Assembly: GCA_902384455.1 (NCBI GenBank)
Contig: CABMCB010000059.1
Span: forward strand, 35,938-99,937
Length of the DNA stretch: 64,000 bases
From: an uncultured archaeon
GTDB lineage: Archaea > Altiarchaeota > Altiarchaeia > IMC4 > SCGC-AAA252-I15
Direction of reading: 5' to 3'
The translations under genes were made by a program, and so were the position numbers. A model generated the notes under the pieces. That model had not been told where the DNA came from and ran no database searches. It was given only the letters and a program-made list of their open reading frames with translations. Below are positions 15,936-21,471 of the stretch, piece after piece (positions within the stretch are counted from its first letter, which is position 1; each line of letters starts with the position of its first letter).

Positions 15936-16699
15936 GACGCCGCTTCGGCCTTCGACACATCCGCTCGGATGTGACTGATAGGCACCGCGATTGTCGGTGT
16001 GGTCGTTCCATCGTAACCGCCGATGACCAACCCGATAATTCTGTGCGTCTTTTCGCTTACGATTGCGCTGCCGGATGCGCCGTGCGAATCAAACTGCTGC
16101 ACGAGCATCATGCCGTGAACCGCTGAGCCAGCCGGAGCGATAACGCTCGCGACACTGCCTCTCGTCATCTGCTTCGTCATCTTCTCACCGAGTGAGAAAT
16201 TGACATCCACAGTTGCGTCACCAACGGCGACATCTGATTCGTCGCCCAGTTCGATGACTGGAATCTTCGCGTCGGTCTTCATGTAGTAGACCGCGTAGTC
16301 TTGGTACTCGACGCCGTCTTCATTCGGCTCAATCACTTCGGCCTTCAGAAGCTTCACGGGCGTCTTCTCCGTGCCGACGTTGTCGGACACCGAGTAAACC
16401 AAACCCTTCGGCAAATCTTCCGGATTGCCCTCGGCGGTGCAGTGCCCTGCACCAATCAATTCGTAACCGCCAGCGACCTTCTTGAACGCGGTGACCGTGC
16501 ACAAGAAGTGCGTCACGTCGTGGTCGTTCTTGATTACGCCGTCGTCCGTCTCTATTTCCGCGCCAGCAGGCAGCGTACCATAGAGCGCCATGCTCGCTTG
16601 GTAAACTTTACCGTCGAAGCCGCGAGGTGTCTTCACATCCGCGAACGCCGACGAACAAACCAAAATCAAAGCCGCTACGAGAGAGAAAATCTTTCTCAT
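15932..16699 (-). CDS. secreted trypsin-like serine protease
   Basis: 255 residues. Signal peptide MRKIFSLVAALILVCSSAFA. Chymotrypsin-fold triad: His in IGAGHCTA, Asp in YQDYAVYY, Ser in DSHGASGSAIV (GxSG). It would act in the periplasm or outside the cell, for example on host surface proteins or on lysis. Coupled to the following membrane protein by an ATGA overlap. A secreted protease in a tRNA array is unexpected. Confidence 0.85.
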   Translation of the reverse strand: MRKIFSLVAALILVCSSAFADVKTPRGFDGKVYQASMALYGTLPAGAEIETDDGVIKNDHDVTHFLCTVTAFKKVAGGYELIGAGHCTAEGNPEDLPKGLVYSVSDNVGTEKTPVKLLKAEVIEPNEDGVEYQDYAVYYMKTDAKIPVIELGDESDVAVGDATVDVNFSLGEKMTKQMTRGSVASVIAPAGSAVHGMMLVQQFDSHGASGSAIVSEKTHRIIGLVIGGYDGTTTPTIAVPISHIRADVSKAEAAS

Positions 16700-16806
16700 C
16701 TACATTTGCCCGTCAGACACGCCTTGGCAGAGCACCGGTGTCAGACATGCGCCGTTCCAATTGGACCCTCTGCTCGGCGAACATCAGCAAATCAGCTATT
16801 AAGTTT

Positions 16807-16881
16807 TGGACGACCCGTCGGGACTTGAACCCGAATCCTCGGTTTAGGAAACCGTAACTCTTTCCATTGAGCTACAGGTCG
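16807..16881 (-). tRNA. tRNA-Arg(CCT)
   Basis: Acceptor CGACCTG/CGGGTCG, discriminator T, CCA encoded; anticodon loop TTCCTAA (anticodon CCT) on a CGGT/ACCG stem; T-arm TCGGG-TTCAAGT-CCCGA. Confidence 0.9.
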
Positions 16882-16882
16882 T

Positions 16883-16957
16883 TGGTAGGCCGTGGAGGAA
16901 TCGAACCTCCATTCAGCGCTTAGAAGGCGCTAGTCCTGTCCGTTGAACGAACAGCCC
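16883..16957 (-). tRNA. tRNA-Arg(TCT)
   Basis: Acceptor GGGCTGT/ACGGCCT, discriminator A, CCA encoded; anticodon stem AGCGC/GCGCT, loop CTTCTAA (anticodon TCT); T-arm GGAGG-TTCGATT-CCTCC. One base separates it from tRNA-Arg(CCT). Confidence 0.93.
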
Positions 16958-16959
16958 AC

Positions 16960-17045
16960 AGAAAAGTTGCCGACCGCCTTGTCCGTCTGGCTCCACAGGT
17001 TTTCAAGACCCGTGCCGGGAGTCGAACCCGGTTTTGTCGGACTTG
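16960..17045 (-). ncRNA. candidate circularly permuted tRNA-like element B
   Basis: Read on the minus strand the order is reversed: 3' anticodon-stem strand CCGAC, AAAA, perfect T-arm CCGGG-TTCGACT-CCCGG, 3' acceptor strand CACGGGT, a 7-nt linker CTTGAAA, 5' acceptor strand ACCTGTG (7 pairs with CACGGGT, one a T-G wobble), D-stem GCC/GGC, then 5' anticodon-stem strand GTCGG (5 bp with the first CCGAC). The flanks ACTT/AAGT extend the end helix beyond a 2-nt bulge. T33 is not obvious, so no anticodon is assigned. It lies between intact tRNA-Trp and tRNA-Arg(TCT) genes. Confidence 0.55.
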
Positions 17046-17102
17046 TCGGGCGCGTGGCTGGCCGTGTCACAGCCCTTTGGACTCGCGTTATCCGACTGAA
17101 AT

Positions 17103-17176
17103 TGGCAGGACGCGTAGGAATTGAACCCACTCCGTTCGGGTTGGAGCCGAACATGCTACCGTAACACTTGCGACCT
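17103..17176 (-). tRNA. tRNA-Trp(CCA)
   Basis: Acceptor AGGTCGC/GCGTCCT (one mismatch), discriminator G as in bacterial tRNA-Trp, CCA encoded; anticodon stem TTCGG/CCGAA, loop CTCCAAC (anticodon CCA); T-arm GTGGG-TTCAATT-CCTAC. Confidence 0.9.
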
Positions 17177-17226
17177 GTAGTGCTCAAGAGCACACTGGGT
17201 GAGTTAGTGTGCCCTTGAGGTAAGAC

Positions 17227-17302
17227 TGGAGCGTGATACCAGATTCGAACTGGTGCGTACTGGGTGGAAGCCAGTCATGCTAGCCGCTAACATCAATCGC
17301 GC
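17227..17302 (-). tRNA. tRNA-Gly(TCC)
   Basis: Acceptor GCGCGAT/ATCACGC, discriminator T (usual for tRNA-Gly), CCA encoded; anticodon stem ACTGG/CCAGT, loop CTTCCAC (anticodon TCC); T-arm ACCAG-TTCGAAT-CTGGT. Confidence 0.92.
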
Positions 17303-17311
17303 TCGAAACTA

Positions 17312-17581
17312 TTAAACTGTTGGTGCCGGAGCAAGTGCTGCTACGACGGTTGCATCTACCGCGTCAACTGCTGCTGCGTCTGCCGCGTCCTTCGCTGCTA
17401 CTGCTGCTGCTACAGCGGTCGGGCCATTTTCAGCAATCAACTTAGCGATGTCTGCTTGCAACTTTGCCATGCTGTCTGCGAATGCCATCATTTCTCTCCG
17501 TAGTGCGTGAAGTAACAACCTGTCTTGATGCGATAGTTCGACTACTAACTTCGGGTTAGGTGATTGGGCTTTTCCAAACAT
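17312..17581 (-). CDS. Ala-rich helical hypothetical protein
   Basis: 89 residues from ATG 17581 (GAGG, 7 nt upstream); an upstream in-frame Met would overlap tRNA-Gly(GCC). Begins MFGKAQSPNPKLVVELSHQD, continues as a long amphipathic helix (LLLHALRREMMAFADSMAKL), and ends in an Ala/Val-rich tail. Probably a coiled-coil oligomer; function unknown. Confidence 0.5.
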   Translation of the reverse strand: MFGKAQSPNPKLVVELSHQDRLLLHALRREMMAFADSMAKLQADIAKLIAENGPTAVAAAVAAKDAADAAAVDAVDATVVAALAPAPTV

Positions 17582-17603
17582 TCGAACCTCGCTTTCAATT
17601 TTT

Positions 17604-17677
17604 TGGAGCGACGTACCAGAATCGAACTGGTGCCCGAACCTTGGCAAGGTTCTGTTCTACCACTATACCAACATCGC
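17604..17677 (-). tRNA. tRNA-Gly(GCC)
   Basis: Acceptor GCGATGT/ACGTCGC, discriminator T, CCA encoded; anticodon stem GAACC/GGTTC, loop TTGCCAA (anticodon GCC); T-arm ACCAG-TTCGATT-CTGGT. Confidence 0.93.
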
Positions 17678-17680
17678 TCG

Positions 17681-18016
17681 TTACAAACCTCTGAACATCA
17701 CCATGGCCTTTTCGTGGAGCACCAACTGCTCTGGTGTCATCTGGCCCACAACCTTGCGGAAGCGGCCCATCTTTCTGTTCACGTTCGGCCTGGTCGGGAT
17801 GGTCGTCCTTACTGCTAGAGGACCGTCACCGTTCTGTTGCTCAACGAACTGTCTCGCCTGTGCTTCAGAACTAAATCTCTTCTCAACAATTTCTCCGGTG
17901 TTGTTGTCCAACTTCGTCGCGGAGTGTCCGAGCCAGTTCCACTTGTCTCCGTGGTTGCGCTCGTGCGGCAATCTTTTGCGGTCTTCATTTTCATGCTTCG
18001 GACGTTCGATTCGCAT
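17681..18016 (-). CDS. basic hypothetical protein between tRNAs
   Basis: 111 residues from ATG 18016 (AAGGTGACT before it). Starts MRIERPKHENEDRKRLPHER and is strongly charged, with an aromatic cluster (GDKWNWLGH) and a C-terminal helical part (GRFRKVVGQMTPEQLVLHEK). No family recognised. The leading basic region suggests nucleic-acid contact, but this is a guess. Confidence 0.5.
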   Translation of the reverse strand: MRIERPKHENEDRKRLPHERNHGDKWNWLGHSATKLDNNTGEIVEKRFSSEAQARQFVEQQNGDGPLAVRTTIPTRPNVNRKMGRFRKVVGQMTPEQLVLHEKAMVMFRGL

Positions 18017-18029
18017 AGTCACCTTAAAA

Positions 18030-18103
18030 TGGTACCCGTGGTCGGAATCGAACCGACGCTACGTCCGTGAGAGGGACGCGTTCTACCACTAGACTACATG
18101 GGC
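18030..18103 (-). tRNA. tRNA-Glu(CTC)
   Basis: Acceptor GCCCATG/CACGGGT (one mismatch), discriminator A, CCA encoded; anticodon stem CGTCC/GGACG, loop CTCTCAC (anticodon CTC); T-arm GTCGG-TTCGATT-CCGAC. Confidence 0.9.
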
Positions 18104-18111
18104 ACAGAAAA

Positions 18112-18186
18112 TGGCGGAGATAGCGGGAATCGAACCCGCACTTTGCCCGTGACAGGGGCATGTCGTTACCAACTGACCCTATCTCC
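18112..18186 (-). tRNA. tRNA-Asp(GTC)
   Basis: Acceptor GGAGATA/TATCTCC (7 bp), discriminator G as in tRNA-Asp, CCA encoded; anticodon stem TGCCC/GGGCA, loop CTGTCAC (anticodon GTC); T-arm GCGGG-TTCGATT-CCCGC. Confidence 0.94.
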
Positions 18187-18193
18187 GCGAAAC

Positions 18194-18267
18194 TGGAGCT
18201 TCGTAAAGGAATTGAACCTTTACCTCATCCTTACCAAGGATGCGTTCTGCCGTTGAACTAACAAAGC
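18194..18267 (-). tRNA. tRNA-Thr(GGT)
   Basis: Acceptor GCTTTGT/ACGAAGC, CCA encoded; anticodon stem CATCC/GGATG, loop TTGGTAA (anticodon GGT); T-arm AAAGG-TTCAATT-CCTTT. It lies directly downstream of permuted element A. Confidence 0.93.
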
Positions 18268-18271
18268 GTAA

Positions 18272-18360
18272 AACTTATCCGGTGTGCTACCGTTACACTA
18301 TAGCAACGAGCGGCTTTACCCGTTCCCGCCTGTGGGATTCGAACCCCTCTACCGGAAGAT
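18272..18360 (-). ncRNA. candidate permuted tRNA-like element A
   Basis: Minus strand, starting right after the CCA of tRNA-Thr(CGT): 3' anticodon-stem strand TCCGGT, AGA, T-loop region GGGG-TTCGAAT-CCCA, acceptor-like pairing (CAGGCGG with CCGCTCG, or AACGGGT with GCTCGTT), D-arm GCTA...TAGC with loop TAGTGTAACGG, then ACCGGA, which pairs 6 bp with the first TCCGGT. The D-arm follows the T-arm, the reverse of normal order. The T-stem is only 3 bp, so the fold is less regular than B. Homologous in layout to element C. Confidence 0.45.
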
Positions 18361-18434
18361 TGGAGCACCGTCGTGGAATCGAACCACGGCTTCTGCGCTA
18401 CGAGGGCAGCTTCATGCCACTAGAACAACAGTGC
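18361..18434 (-). tRNA. tRNA-Thr(CGT)
   Basis: Acceptor GCACTGT/ACGGTGC, CCA encoded; anticodon loop CTCGTAG (anticodon CGT) on stem CTGCC/CGCAG with one mismatch; T-arm CGTGG-TTCGATT-CCACG. Confidence 0.88.
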
Positions 18435-18442
18435 AAAACTTT

Positions 18443-18548
18443 TGGAGGAAGTCCCTCTCACTTGGCCCATCCGGCGCAGGGCACCCCGAAGGGCTGGAGG
18501 TCCGCTTTCGACTGTGAAGAAGAAGCGTACTTACCGTTGAAGACTTCC
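18443..18548 (-). ncRNA. tRNA-like RNA without a T-arm
   Basis: 106 nt on the minus strand with a perfect 7-bp acceptor-like helix GGAAGTC/GACTTCC, then T and CCA, exactly like the tRNA 3' ends around it. A D-loop-like AACGGTAAG follows the 5' strand. Inside is a CCC-TTCG-GGG hairpin but no TTCRA T-loop and no clear anticodon arm. Could be a decayed class II tRNA, or a tRNA mimic recognised by CCA-binding or RNase P-type enzymes. Confidence 0.4.
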
Positions 18549-18570
18549 TTCGCCTTGCGGCGAGTAATCA

Positions 18571-18646
18571 TGGAGCACATCGCTGGATTCGAACCAACGT
18601 GTCGAAGGTACAAGCTTCGCATACTAGACCGCTGTATGAGACGTGC
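18571..18646 (-). tRNA. tRNA-Thr(TGT)
   Basis: Acceptor GCACGTC/GATGTGC, CCA encoded; D-stem ATAC/GTAT; anticodon stem CGAAG/CTTCG, loop CTTGTAC (anticodon TGT); T-arm GTTGG-TTCGAAT-CCAGC. Confidence 0.92.
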
Positions 18647-18652
18647 TCGATA

Positions 18653-18728
18653 TGGCGTATCCCCTAGGATTTGAACCTAGGACCCTTCGGTTAACAGCCG
18701 AATGCTCTGGCCGCTGAGCTAGGGATAC
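18653..18728 (-). tRNA. tRNA-Asn(GTT)
   Basis: Acceptor GTATCCC/GGGATAC, discriminator G, CCA encoded; anticodon stem TTCGG/CCGAA, loop CTGTTAA (anticodon GTT); T-arm CCTAG-G-TTCAAAT-CCTAGG region. A standard class I tRNA-Asn, in contrast to the next gene. Confidence 0.93.
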
Positions 18729-18733
18729 AAAGA

Positions 18734-18821
18734 TGGCTGGAGCAGCAGGACTCGAACCTGCAATGTGCTTTCGCACTGCCTGGGTAACAGCCAGGTGCTG
18801 TACCAATTGAGCCACACTCCA
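18734..18821 (-). tRNA. class II tRNA with GTT anticodon (atypical tRNA-Asn)
   Basis: Acceptor TGGAGTG/TGCTCCA, discriminator G, CCA encoded; anticodon stem CCTGG/CCAGG, loop CTGTTAC (anticodon GTT); T-arm GCAGG-TTCGAGT-CCTGC. Unlike any standard asparagine tRNA it has a long variable arm (GTGC-GAAA-GCAC), a class II feature otherwise confined to Leu, Ser and Tyr. Charging identity is therefore uncertain; Ser (one anticodon base from GCT) is an alternative to Asn. Confidence 0.75.
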
Positions 18822-18831
18822 GTAGAAATTT

Positions 18832-18906
18832 TGGAGCACCCACTCGGAATCGAACCGAGATAGTCAGTTTCGAAGACTGATGCCCTATCCGTTGGACGAC
18901 AGGTGC
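18832..18906 (-). tRNA. tRNA-Arg(TCG)
   Basis: Acceptor GCACCTG/TGGGTGC, CCA encoded; anticodon stem TCAGT/ACTGA, loop CTTCGAA (anticodon TCG); T-arm CTCGG-TTCGATT-CCGAG. Its first 22 nt overlap the 3' end of the upstream HNH gene. Confidence 0.92.
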
Positions 18907-19223
18907 TCGTGTGTTCTGATGCGATGACAATTTGCACAAACGACATCGCATTTCGAAATTTCTTCCAGTAACTTCTCCATTGAGGAGTTGTGATAGCCGC
19001 TGGAAATGTTGAACTTCTTTACTCCGCGAACATGGTCAAAATCCATGCACACAGATGGGAACTTGTTCCCGCAATCAGCACACGCGACGTTCTTAGCTGG
19101 CTCGATTATCTCCGCGTACAGTCTTTCTTTCCGTTTCGCGGATTTGTCGATGTAATACTGCTTGTGGTTTTTGTAATGCCTTCGGCCACAAGCTTTAGCC
19201 AGTTCTGAATTAGCGTACGCCAT
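18885..19223 (-). CDS. HNH endonuclease overlapping a tRNA 5' end
   Basis: 112 residues. Basic N-terminus (RRHYKNHKQYYIDKSAKRKE), then Zn/HNH core: VACADCGNK, CMDFDHVRGVKKFNI, EISKCDVVCANCHRIRT. Same architecture as 15007-15324. The coding region runs 22 nt into the 5' half of tRNA-Arg(TCG), so the tRNA start encodes the protein end. Likely a homing nuclease that spread between tRNA loci. Confidence 0.82.
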   Translation of the reverse strand: MAYANSELAKACGRRHYKNHKQYYIDKSAKRKERLYAEIIEPAKNVACADCGNKFPSVCMDFDHVRGVKKFNISSGYHNSSMEKLLEEISKCDVVCANCHRIRTHEHLSSNG

Positions 19224-19227
19224 AAAT

Positions 19228-19304
19228 TGGTAGACCGTGGTGGATTTGAACCAACCATTATAGCCTTCGCAGGGCTATGTCCTATCCAGTTGAACGAACA
19301 GTCC
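19228..19304 (-). tRNA. tRNA-Arg(GCG)
   Basis: Acceptor GGACTGT/ACGGTCT, discriminator A, CCA encoded; anticodon stem TAGCC/GGCTA, loop CTGCGAA (anticodon GCG); T-loop TTCAAAT. GCG is a rare arginine anticodon in bacteria, which usually read CGY with ACG (inosine). Confidence 0.9.
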
Positions 19305-19342
19305 ACATTAAATCGTACTTTCGAAAATTTGTCAAGAACTAT

Positions 19343-20017
19343 TTAGTTCAGTACTTCAACAACTGCGGTTCTCATCTGGATAGATGAAAGCGCTGAGCCG
19401 GTCACAGCCTGCAACAGCAGGTTGTTCGTGCTCGCTGCGGTCAAGTTAACCGCTATGCCAGCCGCTACGTTGGTGTCCTGATACTCTGACATCGGAGCGG
19501 TTGCTGAAGCACCAATCAAGATTGCCAAAGCGCCGTGTCCTTCAAGCGTACCGGATGCACCGGTTGAAACTGTGTAAATGTGGCCTTCGAAGTTCCATGG
19601 GAAGTTCGTTTGTGAGGCCGTTGTCGCTTGGCTCGTCGCGGTCAAAACCGTCTGAGTGAAAGCGCCAGAGAAACCTAGCTGAATACCAATCGTCGGCGTC
19701 TGTGCGCCAGCCGTGGTGTAAATGCCCCACATGCGTACGCGAAGAACCTTTCCGGCGACGTTCATGAACGCGGTCGGTAGCGCCAATGTGGCGAACGTTC
19801 CCGTGCCGTTCAATGCCGTCAGTGCAGCCGGAGCCGCGTTGTAAACAATCGCTGCGCCGCCTAGAGCGTAGTTCAAACCGTTCCAGAAGTACTTGCCCGA
19901 CTTCTGCGTCGTATCGTACCAGTAATCTCCGTCAATCGGAGAAGCCGGTGCAACACCGGACGGAATGTTCAAGGGCGCTGCTGCCGCTGTTGAGTTCGGC
20001 AATGTGAGAAATGACAT
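19343..20017 (-). CDS. virion protein, fibre/decoration-like
   Basis: 224 residues, Ala/Thr/Gly-rich with beta character. An early segment (ASPIDGDYWYDTTQKSGKYF) resembles the 'GDxWxDT' motif of phage tail-fibre and virion proteins. The start follows GAGGAGAAATGTC-type SD. Similar in composition to 9183-9836. It stands within the tRNA array, perhaps so that it shares the late transcript. Confidence 0.55.
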   Translation of the reverse strand: MSFLTLPNSTAAAAPLNIPSGVAPASPIDGDYWYDTTQKSGKYFWNGLNYALGGAAIVYNAAPAALTALNGTGTFATLALPTAFMNVAGKVLRVRMWGIYTTAGAQTPTIGIQLGFSGAFTQTVLTATSQATTASQTNFPWNFEGHIYTVSTGASGTLEGHGALAILIGASATAPMSEYQDTNVAAGIAVNLTAASTNNLLLQAVTGSALSSIQMRTAVVEVLN

Positions 20018-20100
20018 TTCTCCTCTCTTCGGCTACGCGCCGATATCACTGATGATGCAACTTGTACAAGATGAAAAGACTGATTGCTACACCAAGGACG

Positions 20101-20346
20101 TTACACACTGTTCGGGTCACTGCCAGCGCTAGGTCCAGTCTTTGGTGGTTCATTCTTCTCTTCTTTGCGCTTGGTCCGTTGCTCGTACCATTTGCGCCGT
20201 AAATCCAGATATTCCTTCTGCGCCGCGAGACTTTCCTGACTAACTTTCAGGCTCTCTTCAGCCATGCGCTTCATTGCGTGGTCGTCGATGTAGATTGCGA
20301 CCAGGATGAATATTTCTAAGACAAGAAGTGCATCCTGCCAAGTCAT
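20101..20346 (-). CDS. single-span membrane protein with coiled coil
   Basis: 81 residues from ATG 20346 (AAGGTGACT before it); an upstream Met would overlap tRNA-Val. N-terminal hydrophobic span (LLVLEIFILVAIYI), then a charged helix (ESLAAQKEYLDLRRKWYEQR). The shape matches small phage membrane or lysis accessory proteins. The gap 20018-20100 upstream holds nothing recognisable. Confidence 0.5.
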   Translation of the reverse strand: MTWQDALLVLEIFILVAIYIDDHAMKRMAEESLKVSQESLAAQKEYLDLRRKWYEQRTKRKEEKNEPPKTGPSAGSDPNSV

Positions 20347-20361
20347 AGTCACCTTCAAAAT

Positions 20362-20437
20362 TGGTACCCAGTGAGTGAATCGAACACTCCCCACCTCTTT
20401 GTAGGAGAGGCGCATACGACCAGTTTGCTAACCGGGT
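20362..20437 (-). tRNA. tRNA-Val(TAC) with C33
   Basis: Acceptor ACCCGGT/ACTGGGT, CCA encoded; anticodon stem CCTCT/AGAGG, loop CCTACAA: anticodon TAC, but position 33 is C instead of the near-universal T. T-arm GAGTG-TTCGATT-CACTC. The first 10 nt overlap the LAGLIDADG gene upstream. Confidence 0.85.
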
Positions 20438-20745
20438 AATGCCTTAGCGATTTGTTGTTTCTTGATTCTCGCGTAAGGACGAATCTTTTTCAAAAACTCT
20501 CTTGCATTTCTGTTTGACACTATCCATCGCCAAACCTTTTTGTTGGTTCGTTTATCAGATGTGTGAATAGTGCCGAACTTAAAAAGGCGTTGAACGAACT
20601 TCAAAACTTTCACGTCTGTGTTCGTTATCGTTGCAATCGTTCGAAAATAATACTTGCCGTTCTTCGTTGCCTGATATTTCGCGAAACGGCAATGGCCTTC
20701 ACCATCGAACAACCCACTCACATAAGCTAAGTCGATTTTTCTCAC
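20428..20745 (-). CDS. LAGLIDADG homing endonuclease (single motif)
   Basis: 105 residues. One LAGLIDADG helix, AYVSGLFDGEGHCRFAKY, near the N-terminus; then beta-strand pattern (TIATITNTDVKVLKFVQRLF; WRWIVSNRNAREFLKKI). One motif per chain implies a homodimer. Its stop lies 10 nt inside tRNA-Val(TAC). AT-rich like other homing genes here. Confidence 0.85.
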   Translation of the reverse strand: MRKIDLAYVSGLFDGEGHCRFAKYQATKNGKYYFRTIATITNTDVKVLKFVQRLFKFGTIHTSDKRTNKKVWRWIVSNRNAREFLKKIRPYARIKKQQIAKALPG

Positions 20746-20764
20746 TTAGTGCCTTTCGTAAACT

Positions 20765-20838
20765 TGGTGGACCGCCGGAGAGTCGAACTCCGTCTTGATG
20801 CGTGCAAGGCAACCGTATTCCCGTCCTACTCGCAGCCC
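20765..20838 (-). tRNA. tRNA-Ala(TGC)
   Basis: Acceptor GGGCTGC/GCGGTCC, discriminator A, CCA encoded; anticodon loop CTTGCAC (anticodon TGC) on stem GTTGC/GCATC with one mismatch; T-arm CGGAG-TTCGACT-CTCCG. The G3-T70-type wobble typical of tRNA-Ala identity is present (third acceptor pair G-T). Confidence 0.9.
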
Positions 20839-20846
20839 ACATAAAT

Positions 20847-20920
20847 TGGTTGCGGATGTCGGAGTCGAGCCGACCAGCAGTGCTTATGAGACACCGTACC
20901 TCACCCGAGGTGTACCCGCA
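20847..20920 (-). tRNA. tRNA-Met(CAT)
   Basis: Acceptor TGCGGGT/ATCCGCA, CCA encoded; D-stem ACCT/AGGT; anticodon loop CTCATAA (anticodon CAT); T-arm GTCGG-CTCGACT-CCGAC, with C at position 54. T1-A72 is paired and the anticodon stem lacks three G-C pairs, so it is not an initiator. A lysidine-modified tRNA-Ile(CAT) cannot be excluded, but a TAT tRNA is present as well. Confidence 0.85.
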
Positions 20921-20929
20921 AAAGAAAAT

Positions 20930-21005
20930 TGGTAGCGTCGGCGGGATTCGAACCCGCGTGAGGACCTTGAAAGGGTCCCATCCTAGGCCACTAGATGACA
21001 TCGCC
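20930..21005 (-). tRNA. tRNA-Glu(TTC)
   Basis: Acceptor GGCGATG/CGACGCT with one mismatch and wobbles, CCA encoded; anticodon stem GGACC/GGTCC, loop CTTTCAA (anticodon TTC); T-arm GCGGG-TTCGAAT-CCCGC. Confidence 0.9.
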
Positions 21006-21118
21006 ACAAAAGAAGCTAGAGCATGGCTTCTTTACAACTTCAGCTTACGCAAGGCTCCCGGCTGAAGCGCCCATACAGCGGGTGTTTACCGAGTAAACAA
21101 CCCACATATGGGTTAAAT
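21006..21118 (-). ncRNA. four consecutive hairpins between tRNAs
   Basis: Minus strand, in order: AACCCA-TATG-TGGGTT; GTTTAC-TCG-GTAAAC (extended by GGGT/ACCC); CTTCAGC...GCTGAAG (7 bp); AAAGAAGC...GCTTCTTT (8 bp) followed by TG. No reading frame longer than about 20 codons. The last hairpin may be a weak terminator or a processing site between tRNA-Leu(TAG) and tRNA-Glu(TTC). Confidence 0.4.
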
Positions 21119-21203
21119 TGGTACCCCGTGAGAGATTTGAACTCCCATGGCTGTTAACCGACGCGTTCTAAGCGCGTTGTGTCTGCCGTTCCACCAACAG
21201 GGC
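21119..21203 (-). tRNA. tRNA-Leu(TAG)
   Basis: Acceptor GCCCTGT/ACGGGGT, discriminator A, CCA encoded; anticodon stem ACGCG/CGCGT, loop CTTAGAA (anticodon TAG); long variable arm CGGTTAACAGCCAT; T-arm GGGAG-TTCAAAT-CTCTC. Class II. Confidence 0.92.
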
Positions 21204-21216
21204 ACTGAAACTTATG

Positions 21217-21274
21217 GAGCGGTCACTACCTGTGTGACAGGCACCTCCCCGGGCACTGCCCGGGAGCACCGCTC
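21217..21274 (-). ncRNA. structured spacer with 7-bp end helix
   Basis: GAGCGGT/ACCGCTC closes a three-way junction with a strong hairpin CTCCCGGGC-AGT-GCCCGGGGAG and a short CCTGT-CACA-CAGG hairpin. No T- or anticodon arm. Lies between tRNA-Leu(TAG) and the small gene at 21277. Confidence 0.4.
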
Positions 21275-21276
21275 GC

Positions 21277-21459
21277 TTACTTACGCATGTCTCGCACATG
21301 CTGGTAATATGAAAGCTGGTCCACCGGACGGTCGTGGTCATGACGACGGTCTTCGATGTCCGCGCTCATCGGATAATCTTTCGGGACTTGAAATCCCTTT
21401 GACGTATCCTTCGCGTCTCCGACAACTTTCATGCCTAGCTTCGGCTTATCGTCGGGCAT
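21277..21459 (-). CDS. hypothetical 60-residue protein
   Basis: ATG 21459 with GAGGT 4 nt upstream. Begins MPDDKPKLGMKVVGDAKDTS and is rich in Asp, Lys and Arg, ending YYQHVRDMRK. It lies between tRNA-Ile(GAT) and a structured spacer. No domain recognised; moderately supported by its ribosome-binding site. Confidence 0.45.
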   Translation of the reverse strand: MPDDKPKLGMKVVGDAKDTSKGFQVPKDYPMSADIEDRRHDHDRPVDQLSYYQHVRDMRK

Positions 21460-21471
21460 ATTACCTCAAAC

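Noticed and set aside
16728..16790. 23-codon minus-strand frame beginning MFAEQRVQLE
   Set aside because: No ribosome-binding site and no coupling to neighbours; too short to support.
17020..17098. Reading of a conventional tRNA-Val(GAC) from a GTGACAC loop at about 17050-17070
   Set aside because: The T-arm at 17015-17031 pairs perfectly with a downstream, not upstream, acceptor strand, and no 5' acceptor or D-arm fits on the upstream side. The permuted reading explains more pairs.
20847..20920. Initiator tRNA-fMet
   Set aside because: First acceptor pair T1-A72 is formed and the anticodon stem lacks three consecutive G-C pairs, so it is an elongator-type CAT tRNA.
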